From: Pseudomonas fluorescens
Lineage (GTDB): Bacteria; Pseudomonadota; Gammaproteobacteria; Pseudomonadales; Pseudomonadaceae
Assembly: GCF_000730425.1 (NCBI RefSeq)
Contig: NZ_CP008896.1
Coordinates: 3,100,001-3,164,000, forward strand
Reading direction: 5' to 3'
DNA: 64,000 nucleotides
Under the pieces are notes generated by a model, which saw only the letters and a program-made list of their open reading frames with translations, did no database searches and was not told where the DNA came from. This document shows positions 8,920-18,223 of the stretch, piece after piece. Positions within the stretch are counted from its first letter, which is position 1; each line of letters begins with the position of its first letter. Both the position numbers and the translations under genes were made by a program.

Positions 8920-10515
8920 CTAGTCTTCCAGCAGGGTGCCGGGGTTGAGGCGCCCGGACGGATCAAAATGCCGGCTCAGGCTGTGCAGCGCGGCCATCGC
9001 CAATTCGCCCTTCTCCCTCGGCAGGTAGGGCGCGTGGTCCTTGCCCACACCATGCTGGTGACTGATGGTGCCGTGGTTTTCGACGATGGTGCGGCTGGCT
9101 GCCTGCTTCAGCGCTTTCCAACGCTGCAGCGTGGCCGGGTAGTCCGCCGCCGGACGGAACACGTAGCTGGTGTAGATGCTCGAACCTTCGCCATAGACAT
9201 GGGACAGATGGGTGAACACATGGACCCGCTCACCCTCGGCGGCCAGGCAGTCGCGCAGGCTGGCCTCGATAGCGTGCAGCAAGGTGTCGACATGGCACCA
9301 GTCGGTCGCGGTCTCCAGGGTGTCGACCACGTAGCCGGCGCGCCAGAGGTTCTCCCGCAGGTAGGGAAAGCGGAAACGGTTCTGTTGCCATTTCTTGCCC
9401 AGCAGGGTGCCGGTGAACACCCCGCCAAAGGCCTTGAGGTGCTGGCGCGCCTGACGCAACGACAGCGCATTCTGCCGACGATTGCCAGTGACTCCAAAGG
9501 TCAGCAGGCATTTGCCCTCGCCCGCGCCGCGTAGCGCCAGGTAGCGCTCCAGCCAGGCGATCTGCCGGGGGTGGCCGGCCAGCGCCAGCTGGGTCTGGGT
9601 TTCCATGGCATTGGACAGGCGCAGCATCGACAGTGGCACCCGTGCCTGCACCAGTTGCCGGATCGCCTGCAGGGCCCGGGGCCAGTCCGGCAGGAACACC
9701 CCATAGAAGCGCTCGTCCTCGGGCAGGGCACTGACCCGCACCTTGACCGTGGAAATGATGCCGAAGCGCCCTTCACTGCCCAACACCACCTCCCGCAGGT
9801 CTGGCCCCGCGGCCGAGGCCGGGAAACTCGGGATCTCCAGGGGTCCGGCGAACGTCTCCAGAGTGCCGCCGGCGAACAGTTGCTCGATCCGCCCGTAGCG
9901 CAACGATTGCTGGCCGCTGGAACGGCTGGCCACCCAGCCGCCCAGGGTCGACAGCTCCCAGGACTGCGGAAAGTGCCCCAGGGTGTAGCCTTTGGCGCGC
10001 AATTGGCTCTCGACCTGGGGGCCACTGGCACCGGGGCCGAAGGTGGCGATCAGGCTTTGCTCATCGAGGTCGAGCAGGCGATTCATGTGCGCCAGGGACA
10101 CCGTCAGCACCGGGCGCGTGGACGCCGGCGGGTTGATATGCCCCGCCACGGAAGTGCCACCCCCATAGGGGATCAGACACAAGTCGGCACTTTCAGCCAG
10201 GGCCAGCAACTGGCGGATCTGCTCGACACTTTCCGGCAGGGCCACGGCATCGGGGTACCGGCCCAGCGCGCCTTCGCGCAGGGCCAGCCAGTCGGGCAGG
10301 CTCTGTCCGCGGGCATGCATCAGGCGGTCCCGTGGCTCGATACTGTAAAGCGGATGGGCCGCCAGGCGCGACGCGGGAACCCCCGCGAGGGCGCTGTCCA
10401 GGCTGGCGTCGGGCAGGGTCTGCCCGTCGCCCAATCGCTCACACAGAAACTGCGCCCCATGGGCAGGCATCTCCATCTGCGTGGTTTCTTCACCCCAGCC
10501 GTTCCAGCGTCGCAT
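8920..10515 (-). CDS. FAD-binding oxidase, alkyldihydroxyacetonephosphate synthase-like
   Basis: The 531-residue product starts MRRWNGWGEE at 10515. It is a VAO-type flavoprotein: the FAD pyrophosphate loop is PYGGGTSVAGHI, the following segment is FGPGASGPQVESQLRAKGYTLGHFPQSWELSTLGGW, and the C-terminal catalytic loop is VENHGTISHQHGVGKDHAPYL. This layout matches alkyl-DHAP synthase (AGPS), whose loop normally has three consecutive His; here the middle one is Gln (HQH). It is the first gene of the cluster, with the dehydrogenase gene starting four bases after it. It may oxidise or rearrange an acyl/alkyl glycerol-type compound; ether lipid synthesis in the strict sense is not established. 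Confidence 0.8.
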   Translation of the reverse strand: MRRWNGWGEETTQMEMPAHGAQFLCERLGDGQTLPDASLDSALAGVPASRLAAHPLYSIEPRDRLMHARGQSLPDWLALREGALGRYPDAVALPESVEQIRQLLALAESADLCLIPYGGGTSVAGHINPPASTRPVLTVSLAHMNRLLDLDEQSLIATFGPGASGPQVESQLRAKGYTLGHFPQSWELSTLGGWVASRSSGQQSLRYGRIEQLFAGGTLETFAGPLEIPSFPASAAGPDLREVVLGSEGRFGIISTVKVRVSALPEDERFYGVFLPDWPRALQAIRQLVQARVPLSMLRLSNAMETQTQLALAGHPRQIAWLERYLALRGAGEGKCLLTFGVTGNRRQNALSLRQARQHLKAFGGVFTGTLLGKKWQQNRFRFPYLRENLWRAGYVVDTLETATDWCHVDTLLHAIEASLRDCLAAEGERVHVFTHLSHVYGEGSSIYTSYVFRPAADYPATLQRWKALKQAASRTIVENHGTISHQHGVGKDHAPYLPREKGELAMAALHSLSRHFDPSGRLNPGTLLED

Positions 10516-10743
10516 GCCTGTTTCTCCCCGCAGATCGTGTGATTTTCAGTCCTCCCATACTAATCAGCCCGCGCACGCTGTCACGGTCGCATCAGGACAG
10601 ATGGAGTAGCCAATTGGGTCAATCGCGCCATTACCCGACGCCGCTACGGGAGCATTTACTTTAGTCACGATTTCAAATTACCTTGCGTGCCATCGACGCG
10701 CGCAAGGCACTGCCGCCGGCAACACCCCGCCAGGAACCCGATC
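10516..10743. promoter_or_regulatory. Divergent promoter region between the lipid-type cluster and its AraC regulator
   Basis: This 228-base gap separates the divergent AGPS-like and AraC genes and must hold both promoters. It contains AT-rich patches near 10553-10564 and 10651-10680, and a GGACAG element at 10592-10597. No clean palindrome or sigma-54 site is visible. Confidence 0.45.
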
Positions 10744-11769
10744 ATGCAGACACTCGGCTCTACCTCCGTCCCTCCTCTGCTGAAGTACCTGCGCCATGCC
10801 GAACAGCTCGGCGTGGCGACCGCCCCCGCGTTGGAAGCGGCCGGGATCGCTGCAGGCCAGTTGGACGACAACAGCCTGCGCCTGCCCGTGGAAGCCCACG
10901 AACGCCTGCTGGAGTATTTCTGCGAGCATTCCGGGGACTTGCTGTTCGGGCTCAACTCGGCCCGTTTCGTGTTGCCCAACTCGTGGAGCGTGCTGGGCTA
11001 CATCACCATGAACTGCGCAACCCTGGGCGAGGCGATGAACCGCATCATGCCGTTCGAAAAACTGGTGGGCGACATGGGGACCAGCCGCGCAGAAATGGTC
11101 CATGACCAGGTACGGCTGATCTGGAACTGCCGCCACCAGCAGCCACACATCCGTCGGCACATGGTGGAGAACGTGCTGGCGTCCTGGCTGGTGTATGCCC
11201 GCTGGATCGCCGACACCGAACTGTCGCCCAGCCAAGTGTTGCTCGAACACCCTCTGCCGGACGGCGTACAACTGAGCCAATACGAGGATGTCTTCGGTTG
11301 CCCGGTGCTGTTCGAACAGCCCTGCTCGGCCCTGGTGGCGCCCTTGAGCTACCTGCAGACACCCCTGCGCCAGGCCGATGCGCAATTGCTGCGCACCCTG
11401 GAGGAACACGCCCTGGCCCTGATGGCCTCGCTGGACGATTCAACCCTGGCGCTGCGGGTGAAAAACGTCCTGCGCCAATTGCTCAAGGAAGGTCTGCCGC
11501 GCAAGGAACAGGTGGCCGAGCAGTTCGCCATGTCGGTGCGTACCTTGCAACGCCAGTTGCAGCAGGCGGGCACCTCCTACCAGCAGATCCTCGACGACCT
11601 GCGCCAGGAACTGGCCGAGCACTACTTGCTGCACAGCGACCTGCCGATCCAGGACATCGCCCAATACCTGGGTTTCACCGAACCACGCTCGTTCCACCGC
11701 ACCTTCAAGAGCCGCACCGGCATGCCGCCGGGAGAGTATCGGCAGACCCATCGTGGCAGTTACCTGTAG
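10744..11769 (+). CDS. AraC-family transcriptional regulator, divergent to the lipid-type cluster
   Basis: The 341-residue product starts at the ATG at 10744 (MQTLGSTSVPPLLKYL), with CAGGAA upstream. Residues about 1-210 match the arabinose-binding-like N-terminal domain of the OruR/ArgR-like AraC subgroup. The C-terminal double helix-turn-helix includes VAEQFAMSVRTLQRQLQQAGTSYQQIL and IQDIAQYLGFTEPRSFHRTFKSRTGMPPGEYR. Such regulators commonly activate adjacent catabolic operons in response to the substrate, so it probably controls the minus-strand cluster 802-10515. Its stop codon lies within a REP sequence. Confidence 0.87.
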   Translation: MQTLGSTSVPPLLKYLRHAEQLGVATAPALEAAGIAAGQLDDNSLRLPVEAHERLLEYFCEHSGDLLFGLNSARFVLPNSWSVLGYITMNCATLGEAMNRIMPFEKLVGDMGTSRAEMVHDQVRLIWNCRHQQPHIRRHMVENVLASWLVYARWIADTELSPSQVLLEHPLPDGVQLSQYEDVFGCPVLFEQPCSALVAPLSYLQTPLRQADAQLLRTLEEHALALMASLDDSTLALRVKNVLRQLLKEGLPRKEQVAEQFAMSVRTLQRQLQQAGTSYQQILDDLRQELAEHYLLHSDLPIQDIAQYLGFTEPRSFHRTFKSRTGMPPGEYRQTHRGSYL

Positions 11770-11793
11770 GAGCCGGCTTGTCAGCGATAACGG
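11765..11793 (+). repeat. Single REP element at the 3' end of the AraC gene
   Basis: The sequence reads TGTAGGAGCCGGCTTGTCAG followed by CGATAACGG, a REP half of the TGTAGGAGC type seen elsewhere in the window. The TAG inside TGTAGG is the stop codon of the AraC gene, so repeat and coding end overlap. Confidence 0.7.
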
Positions 11794-11871
11794 TCGCTCA
11801 GGCGCCATCAACATCAGCAGTGCCGCCGGCCGCCCATGGATGCTCGACTCTCCCCCCAGGACTACCTGCCC

Positions 11872-12118
11872 ATGACCCGCCGCCTCCTGCTTATCCTTGG
11901 CCACCCCGCGAGGGGCGGTATCGGGTTTACTCGGCACAGAGCGTTGAGCTGCTGACGTTTATCAAAAGAAGCGCGAGTTGATAACGCAGATCGAAGCCCT
12001 GCTGCAGGTGCATACAGCGGCGGTGGAGTTTGAGGGCCGCCTGGAGCAGCCCCATGCACAACCACGCAACCAGTACGTGCCCTGCCCCCAATTTGCCCCT
12101 CCCCCCCCTATCTGCTAG
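11872..12118 (+). pseudogene. Scar of a flavodoxin-like reductase start fused to pieces of a MerR regulator
   Basis: Three short coding scraps follow one another. An ATG at 11872 encodes MTRRLLLILGHPA, like the start of small NAD(P)H quinone reductases. The next bases encode REGRYRVYSAQSVELLTFIKR, typical of the MerR DNA-binding domain, then a stop. A shifted frame encodes KKRELITQIEALLQVHTAAV, like the C-terminal helix of a MerR protein, ending at a TAG near 12116. Two deletions would explain this. The scraps are short and the identification is by eye. No intact gene lies between the AraC gene and xseB. Confidence 0.45.
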
Positions 12119-12154
12119 TGTCGCGCCCGTTTACCGTCAACCGGAATAGCCGCC

Positions 12155-12397
12155 ATGGCCCGCAAAAAAGTTGCACTCGATTTCGAACAATCCCTCGCCG
12201 ATCTGCAAACCCTGGTCGAGCGTCTGGAGAACGGCGAGTTGTCGCTGGAAGACTCGTTGACGGCGTTCGAGCAAGGCATTGGCCTGACCCGTGATTGCCA
12301 GAGCGCCCTGGCGCAGGCGGAGCAGAAGGTCCAGGTGTTGCTGGAGCGGGATGGGGAGTTGGCCGAAGAACCTTTCGACGCGGAACAAGCGCAATGA
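12155..12397 (+). CDS. xseB: Exodeoxyribonuclease VII small subunit
   Basis: The 80-residue product ([35 protein letters not shown]) has the helical LxxLVxxLExGxLxLExSLxxFExG pattern of XseB. It combines with the XseA large subunit, not in this window, to degrade single-stranded DNA. Its TGA overlaps the ATG of ispA (ATGA), so the two are translationally coupled. The xseB-ispA-dxs order is standard in gamma-proteobacteria. Confidence 0.95.
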   Translation: MARKKVALDFEQSLADLQTLVERLENGELSLEDSLTAFEQGIGLTRDCQSALAQAEQKVQVLLERDGELAEEPFDAEQAQ

Positions 12398-13281
12398 TCG
12401 ACGTTTATCAGGCCAGCAGTCAGGCCCGGGTCAATGCTGCGCTGCAACCGCTGTTCGTGGCGCCAAGCCCGGAATTGGCGCGGCTGTATGAAGCCATGCG
12501 CTACAGCGTGATGAACGGTGGCAAGCGCGTACGGCCATTGCTCGCCTATGCGGCCTGTGAGGCGCTGGGTGTGGACGCCGCGCAAGCCAATGGCGCGGCA
12601 TGTGCGGTGGAATTGATTCATGCCTACTCGCTGGTGCATGACGACTTGCCGGCGATGGATGATGACGATCTGCGCCGCGGCCAGCCCACCACCCACAAAG
12701 CCTTCGACGAAGCCTGTGCGATCCTCGCCGGCGACGGCCTGCAAAGCCTGGCGTTCAGCGCCTTGCTTGATCCGCGCCTGAGCGATGTCAATGCCCAGAC
12801 CCGCCTGCGCATGGTCACCGCGCTGGCCACGGCAGCGGGCCCGGCCGGCATGGTCGGGGGCCAGGCAATTGATTTGGGGTCGGTCGGCGTCAAGCTGGAT
12901 CAGCAAGCCCTGGAGTATATGCACCGGCACAAGACCGGTGCACTGATCGAGGCTGCCGTGCACCTCGGCGCCCTGGCCAGTGGCCGCGCCGAAGCTGCAC
13001 AGTTGGCCGCCTTGCAGACCTACGCCCGGGCCATCGGCCTGGCATTCCAGGTGCAGGACGATATTCTCGACGTGGAAAGCGATACCGCGACCCTGGGCAA
13101 GCGCCAGGGCGCCGATATTGCCCGGGACAAGCCGACCTATCCGTCGCTGCTGGGGCTGGAAGCCGCCAAGGCCTATGCCCTGGAACTGCGGGACCAGGCC
13201 CTGGCCGCCCTGCGACCATTCGACGCGGCAGCCGAGCCGCTGCGTGACCTGGCGCGGTATATCGTCGAGCGCCGCCACTGA
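12394..13281 (+). CDS. ispA: Farnesyl diphosphate synthase
   Basis: The 295-residue product starts at the ATG at 12394, overlapping the end of xseB by four bases. It carries the first Asp-rich motif [17 protein letters not shown] (around residues 82-98) and the second, FQVQDDILD, plus the GGKRVRP segment that binds the allylic diphosphate. It condenses IPP with DMAPP and then GPP to make farnesyl diphosphate in the cytoplasm, the precursor of quinones and undecaprenyl phosphate. Dxs, encoded next, feeds the same pathway. Length is normal. Confidence 0.96.
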   Translation: MIDVYQASSQARVNAALQPLFVAPSPELARLYEAMRYSVMNGGKRVRPLLAYAACEALGVDAAQANGAACAVELIHAYSLVHDDLPAMDDDDLRRGQPTTHKAFDEACAILAGDGLQSLAFSALLDPRLSDVNAQTRLRMVTALATAAGPAGMVGGQAIDLGSVGVKLDQQALEYMHRHKTGALIEAAVHLGALASGRAEAAQLAALQTYARAIGLAFQVQDDILDVESDTATLGKRQGADIARDKPTYPSLLGLEAAKAYALELRDQALAALRPFDAAAEPLRDLARYIVERRH

Positions 13282-13391
13282 TTACAGCGGCCATTACCGC
13301 CGCATATCGGCCAAGTTCGGTGCTCCGCGTGGGCAGTTTGCGATGCTTGAGGTAAACTGCCGCCTCTTCTATACCTATAACGATTCGCCTG

Positions 13392-15290
13392 ATGCCCACG
13401 ACGTTTCAAGAGATTCCCCGCAAGCGCCCGACCACGCCTCTGCTGGACCGTGCCAACACGCCGGCCGGCTTGCGCCGCCTGGGTGAAGCCGAGCTGGAAA
13501 CCCTGGCCGATGAGTTGCGCCTGGAATTGCTCTACACGGTCGGCCAGACCGGTGGGCATTTTGGTGCCGGCCTGGGCGTCATCGAGCTGACCATCGCGCT
13601 GCATTACGTATTCGACACCCCGGACGACCGGCTGGTGTGGGACGTGGGCCACCAGGCGTATCCGCATAAAATCCTCACCGGACGCCGCGAGCGCATGGCC
13701 ACCTTGCGCCAGAAGGATGGCATTGCCGCCTTCCCGCGTCGCTCCGAGAGCGAGTACGACACCTTTGGCGTCGGCCATTCCAGCACCTCGATCAGCGCAG
13801 CGCTGGGCATGGCGATTGCTGCCCGCCTGCAAAACAGTGATCGCAAGGCAATTGCCGTGATCGGTGATGGCGCGCTGACTGCCGGCATGGCGTTCGAAGC
13901 GTTGAACCATGCGCCGGAAGTGGACGCCAACATGCTGGTGATCCTCAACGACAACGACATGTCGATCTCGCGCAACGTCGGCGGCCTGTCCAATTACCTG
14001 GCGAAGATTCTCTCCAGCCGCACCTACGCCAGTATGCGCGAGGGCAGCAAGAAGGTGCTGTCGCGTCTGCCTGGCGCGTGGGAAATTGCCCGCCGCACCG
14101 AAGAATACGCCAAGGGCATGCTGGTCCCCGGCACCCTGTTCGAGGAGCTGGGCTGGAACTACATCGGCCCGATCGATGGCCACGACCTGCCGACCCTGAT
14201 TGCGACCCTGCGCAACATGCGCGACCTCAAGGGCCCGCAGTTCCTGCACGTCGTCACCAAGAAGGGCAAGGGCTTCGCCCCGGCGGAAGTCGACCCGATT
14301 GGTTACCACGCCATTACCAAGCTCGAACCGCTGGACGCCCCCGTGGCGGCGCCGAAAAAGACCGGCGGGCCGAAGTACTCCGGTGTGTTTGGCGAGTGGC
14401 TGTGCGACATGGCCGCCGCTGACCCGCGCCTGGTGGGCATTACCCCGGCGATGAAGGAAGGCTCTGACCTGGTGGCGTTCAGCGAGCGTTTCCCGCTGCG
14501 CTACTTCGACGTGGCCATCGCCGAGCAACACGCGGTGACCTTTGCCGCCGGCATGGCCTGCGAAGGCGCCAAGCCGGTGGTGGCGATCTACTCCACCTTC
14601 CTGCAACGCGGCTATGACCAGCTTGTTCATGATGTGGCCGTGCAGAACCTCGACGTGCTGTTCGCCATCGACCGCGCCGGCCTGGTGGGCGAAGACGGCC
14701 CGACCCATGCTGGCAGCTACGACCTGTCGTACTTGCGCTGCATCCCCGGCATGCTGGTGATGACCCCGAGCGACGAGAACGAGCTGCGCAAGATGCTCAG
14801 CACCGGCCACCTGTACAACGGCCCCGCGGCGGTACGCTACCCCCGTGGCAATGGCCCGAATGCAGTGATCGAGAAAGACCTGGAACCGATCGAGATCGGC
14901 AAGGGTATCGTGCGTCGCCAGGGCAGCAAGACCGCGTTCCTGGTGTTCGGCGTGCAACTGGCCGAAGCCCTGAAAGTGGCAGAGAAAATCGACGCCACGG
15001 TGATCGACATGCGCTTCGTCAAACCCCTGGACGAAGCCCTGGTGCGCGAGATTGCCGGCAGCCATGAGTTGCTGGTGACGGTTGAAGAAAACGCCATCAT
15101 GGGCGGCGCCGGTGCAGCGGTCAGCGAGTTCCTGGCGCGGGAGAACATGCTCAAGTCGGTGCTGCACCTGGGCTTGCCGGACATTTATGTAGAACACGCC
15201 AAGCCGGCGCAGATGCTGGCTGAGTGTGGGTTGGATGAAGCGGGGATCGAGGCTGCTGTTCGCCAGCGCATGGCCTTGCTCGGCCTGTAA
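13392..15290 (+). CDS. dxs: 1-deoxy-D-xylulose-5-phosphate synthase
   Basis: The 632-residue product is full length for Dxs. It shows the thiamine diphosphate-binding region ([19 protein letters not shown] ... [10 protein letters not shown]), the N-terminal [17 protein letters not shown] with the catalytic His, and the transketolase-like centre [18 protein letters not shown]. It condenses pyruvate and glyceraldehyde 3-phosphate, the first step of the MEP isoprenoid pathway, and makes a precursor of thiamine and pyridoxal. It lies 110 bases downstream of ispA, probably in the same operon. Confidence 0.97.
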   Translation: MPTTFQEIPRKRPTTPLLDRANTPAGLRRLGEAELETLADELRLELLYTVGQTGGHFGAGLGVIELTIALHYVFDTPDDRLVWDVGHQAYPHKILTGRRERMATLRQKDGIAAFPRRSESEYDTFGVGHSSTSISAALGMAIAARLQNSDRKAIAVIGDGALTAGMAFEALNHAPEVDANMLVILNDNDMSISRNVGGLSNYLAKILSSRTYASMREGSKKVLSRLPGAWEIARRTEEYAKGMLVPGTLFEELGWNYIGPIDGHDLPTLIATLRNMRDLKGPQFLHVVTKKGKGFAPAEVDPIGYHAITKLEPLDAPVAAPKKTGGPKYSGVFGEWLCDMAAADPRLVGITPAMKEGSDLVAFSERFPLRYFDVAIAEQHAVTFAAGMACEGAKPVVAIYSTFLQRGYDQLVHDVAVQNLDVLFAIDRAGLVGEDGPTHAGSYDLSYLRCIPGMLVMTPSDENELRKMLSTGHLYNGPAAVRYPRGNGPNAVIEKDLEPIEIGKGIVRRQGSKTAFLVFGVQLAEALKVAEKIDATVIDMRFVKPLDEALVREIAGSHELLVTVEENAIMGGAGAAVSEFLARENMLKSVLHLGLPDIYVEHAKPAQMLAECGLDEAGIEAAVRQRMALLGL

Positions 15291-15320
15291 CCCAATCCCC
15301 CGGTAAAAACCGGATCAAAT

Positions 15321-15408
15321 TGTGGGAGCTGACTTGCCTGCGATAGCATCACCTCCGTCTATCTGAAAGACCGAGGTGTCTGCATCGCAGGCAAGCCAGG
15401 CTCCCACA
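15321..15408. repeat. REP pair (inverted) downstream of dxs
   Basis: TGTGGGAGCTGACTTGCCTG at the left and its near inverted copy (GCAGGCAAGCCAGGCTCCCACA) at the right face each other around about 45 bases, a typical Pseudomonas REP doublet. It lies between dxs and btuB and ends only 36 bases before the btuB start. Confidence 0.85.
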
Positions 15409-15444
15409 TTTGTTTTGTATTACCTTGGAACCCATGGACGGCCC

Positions 15445-17340
15445 ATGAAACGCCTTCGATTTGCCCTGCCCCTGCTGTTATTGCCCACCCCGGACCTGCT
15501 CGCCGACACCCGCGACGCCGCCCTGAAACTCCCCGACGTGGTGATCAGCGCCAACCGCCAGGTGCAGGCGCGCAATGACAGCAGCGCCGCCAACACGGTC
15601 TTCACTCGCGACGATATCGACCGCCTGCAACCCTCCAGCCTCACTGACCTGCTCAGCCGCGTGCCCGGCGTGCAAGTGGCGCGCACGGGTGGCCGGGGCA
15701 GCTTGCCCGGAATTTTCATACGCGGCACCAAGTCGGCGCAAAGCCTGGTGCTGGTGGACGGCCAGCGGATCGCCAATGCCACCTCCGGCGACAGCGGCCT
15801 GCAATACCTGAATATCGATCAGATTGAACGGGTGGAAGTGCTGCGCGGGTCGCGCTCGGTGATTTACGGCAGCGACGCGATTGGCGGGGTGATCCAGGTG
15901 TTTACCCGGCGCAATGCCGGCCAGGGCCTGCAACCGCGCCTGAAACTGGGCTTTGGCAGTAACAACACCTGGGAGCGCAGCCTGGGCCTGTCGGGCGGTG
16001 ATGAACGCACGCGCTTCAACCTGGGCGCGAGCCTGGATGACACCGCCGGTATCGACTGGAGCCACGCCTCCTTCCCCAGCGACCGCGACCATGATGCCTA
16101 CCGCAACAAATCGGTGAGCCTGAACCTTAGCCATCAGTTCAGCGATGAGCTGGAGGTGGGTTTCAACCTGCTGGACAGCCGGGGCAGGTCAGAATATGAC
16201 AACAGCTTTGGCCGCTATGACGTTGCCACTGGGCAAAGTGTCGGCCAGAAGCCCTATACCGATTACACCGTCAGCAGCGCCAGCGGCTACATCGATGCTC
16301 AGCTCAACGCGGTATGGCAGACCCGGATCGAGCTGGGCCACAGCGAAAACCGCGACACCAAGCACGACAAACTCAGCACTGACGCCAGCGTGTTCAACAC
16401 CTACCGCGACTCGATCAACTGGCAGAACGACCTGGCGCTCGATCAGCAGAACAGCCTGATCCTGGGTGGCGATTGGTATGAAGACCGCTTTCACGGCAGC
16501 ACCTCGTACAGCGAAAACAGCCGCTGGAACCGCGCCGCGTTTATCCAGCATCGCTTCAAGGGCGAGTGGTTTTCCACCGAACTGGGGCTGCGCCGCGACC
16601 AGAACCAGCAATTTGGTGGGCAGAACAGTTGGAGCGGTACGCTGACCTTGCCGGTCAATCGCGATAACGACCTGCTGCTCAGTTACAGCGAAGGCTTTCG
16701 CGCGCCGACGTTCAATGACCTGTACTACCCCGACACCCAATACAGCAACCCGGACCTGCAGCCTGAAACCTCGAAAAGCTACGAACTGCAATGGCGCAGC
16801 CAGCTCAACGACAGCACGCGCCTGGAAGCCTCGCTGTACCGCACCGACCTGAAAGACGCGATCATCCTGGACGCCAGCGGCAAGCCGCAAAACGTCGCCA
16901 CCGCTCGCATCAACGGCTTCGAAGGTGCCCTCAAGCAGGAGTTGTTCGGCTGGCAAGGTAACCTGGGCGTGTCGATCATCGACCCACGCGACCGCAACAG
17001 CGGCCACACCCTCGCGCGCCGTGCCCGGCGCACGATGAATCTGGACCTGGACCGGCAGTTCGATCAGTTGAGCCTGGGCGCCAGCTGGCAGGCGATCAGC
17101 AGCAGCTACGACGCCGAAGACAACCGCAACCGCCTCTCGGGCTACTACCTTGTGGGATTGCGCAGCGGCTGGGCGCTGAATCGGGAAGTCGCGTTGTCGC
17201 TGAAGGTCGATAACCTGCTGGATCGCCGCTATTCAAGGGCGTGGTACAGCTATGACGAGCCGAACTTCCAGAACAACCAGCCGTATCGGGAAGAAGGCCG
17301 GACGTGGATGGTTGGGGTGACGTGGACGCCGCAGCTCTGA
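15445..17340 (+). CDS. btuB: TonB-dependent vitamin B12 outer-membrane receptor
   Basis: The 631-residue product starts at the ATG at 15445 (MKRLRFALPLLLLPTPDLLAD), giving a signal peptide. A TonB-box-like LPDVVISA follows the cleavage site, then the plug domain (SLTDLLSRVPGVQVARTGGRG, IERVEVLRGSRSVIYGSDAIGGVIQV). A long beta-barrel includes SEGFRAPTFNDLYYP and ends with WMVGVTWTPQL. These are BtuB family features. It takes up cobalamin with TonB energy; the BtuF-like gene converges on it at 17426. No B12 riboswitch is visible in the 154 bases between dxs and the start, which are mostly REP. Confidence 0.88.
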   Translation: MKRLRFALPLLLLPTPDLLADTRDAALKLPDVVISANRQVQARNDSSAANTVFTRDDIDRLQPSSLTDLLSRVPGVQVARTGGRGSLPGIFIRGTKSAQSLVLVDGQRIANATSGDSGLQYLNIDQIERVEVLRGSRSVIYGSDAIGGVIQVFTRRNAGQGLQPRLKLGFGSNNTWERSLGLSGGDERTRFNLGASLDDTAGIDWSHASFPSDRDHDAYRNKSVSLNLSHQFSDELEVGFNLLDSRGRSEYDNSFGRYDVATGQSVGQKPYTDYTVSSASGYIDAQLNAVWQTRIELGHSENRDTKHDKLSTDASVFNTYRDSINWQNDLALDQQNSLILGGDWYEDRFHGSTSYSENSRWNRAAFIQHRFKGEWFSTELGLRRDQNQQFGGQNSWSGTLTLPVNRDNDLLLSYSEGFRAPTFNDLYYPDTQYSNPDLQPETSKSYELQWRSQLNDSTRLEASLYRTDLKDAIILDASGKPQNVATARINGFEGALKQELFGWQGNLGVSIIDPRDRNSGHTLARRARRTMNLDLDRQFDQLSLGASWQAISSSYDAEDNRNRLSGYYLVGLRSGWALNREVALSLKVDNLLDRRYSRAWYSYDEPNFQNNQPYREEGRTWMVGVTWTPQL

Positions 17341-17350
17341 TCCAAGGACC

Positions 17351-17423
17351 TCATCGCTAGCAAGCCAGCTCCTACATTGACCAACGCAATCTACTGTAGG
17401 AGCCAGCTTGCCGGCGATAACGA
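17351..17423. repeat. REP pair between btuB and the BtuF-like gene
   Basis: TCATCGCTAGCAAGCCAGCT and an inverted TGTAGGAGCCAGCTTGCCGG with CGATAACGA form a REP doublet. It lies between two convergent genes, where it may also limit read-through in both directions. Confidence 0.82.
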
Positions 17424-17425
17424 TC

Positions 17426-18223
17426 TCAACGGTTCGGCGCAATCACCTGACACAACCTCGCCACCGCTTCCACCATCTGCCCACTGGGCCGCTCCAGCCC
17501 TTTGTCCGGCACGATCAGCAAGCGCCCTCGGGCCACTGCCGTCACCTGGGGCCAGGCCTTCCACTCGTTCAATTGCGCTTGATCCGCCGCCAGGATCACC
17601 TCGGGATCACGCTGCAACACCGACTCGATACTGACCTGCGGGGCGGGCAACTTGAGGTCGTCAAACACATTGCGCGCGCCACACACACTGAGCGCATCGC
17701 TGATGATCTGCCCACCACCCACGGTGTACAGCGGCTGGTTCCACACTTGGTAGAACGCCCGCAACGGCTCGCTGCGGTGATAGCGCAGGCCCAGCTCGGC
17801 CAAGCGTTGGCGCAAGCGGGCAGCCAGCTGGCGGCCATCCTCAGCGCGCCCCAATTGCCTGGCAATGGCTTCGATCTGGCTGCCCAGTTGCTCAAGGCTA
17901 TGGGGTTCGGCGACGTAGATCGGGATGTTCAAGCCCTTGAGTTGCTCGCGCTGGGCGGGGCCGACGCTGCCGGGCCAGAGCAGTAGCAAGTCAGGTTGCA
18001 GGCTGAGCAGGCGCTCCATATCCAACTGCCCGTAACGCCCCACCGAGGGCACGTCGCGCAGCGCGTCAGGCCGTTCGCCGCCGTCGAGTACACCCACCAA
18101 CAGGTTGGTAGCGCCCAGTTCAACGACGATTTCAGATAAGGACGGCGCGAGGCTGATCACCCGCTCGACCGCCGTCGCCGAGGCGTTGGCGGCCAGCAGC
18201 AGAACCGCCAGCCAGAGGCGCAT
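17426..18223 (-). CDS. Periplasmic cobalamin-binding protein, BtuF-like
   Basis: The 265-residue product starts at the ATG at 18223 ([38 protein letters not shown]) with a clear signal peptide. The ERVISLAPSLSEI, GVLDGGERPDALRDVPSVGRYGQLDMERLLSLQPDLLLLW and FYQVWNQPLYTVGGGQIISD segments are typical of BtuF-type class III binding proteins. It should carry cobalamin in the periplasm to an ABC importer encoded elsewhere. The start overlaps the upstream stop by one base (TGATG), which indicates coupling to the small membrane protein gene. Confidence 0.85.
   Translation of the reverse strand: MRLWLAVLLLAANASATAVERVISLAPSLSEIVVELGATNLLVGVLDGGERPDALRDVPSVGRYGQLDMERLLSLQPDLLLLWPGSVGPAQREQLKGLNIPIYVAEPHSLEQLGSQIEAIARQLGRAEDGRQLAARLRQRLAELGLRYHRSEPLRAFYQVWNQPLYTVGGGQIISDALSVCGARNVFDDLKLPAPQVSIESVLQRDPEVILAADQAQLNEWKAWPQVTAVARGRLLIVPDKGLERPSGQMVEAVARLCQVIAPNR

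Noticed and set aside
5516..8948. Long plus-strand open frames opposite the kinase and dehydrogenase genes
   Set aside because: They are antisense shadows produced by high GC at third positions; the minus-strand genes have clear families.
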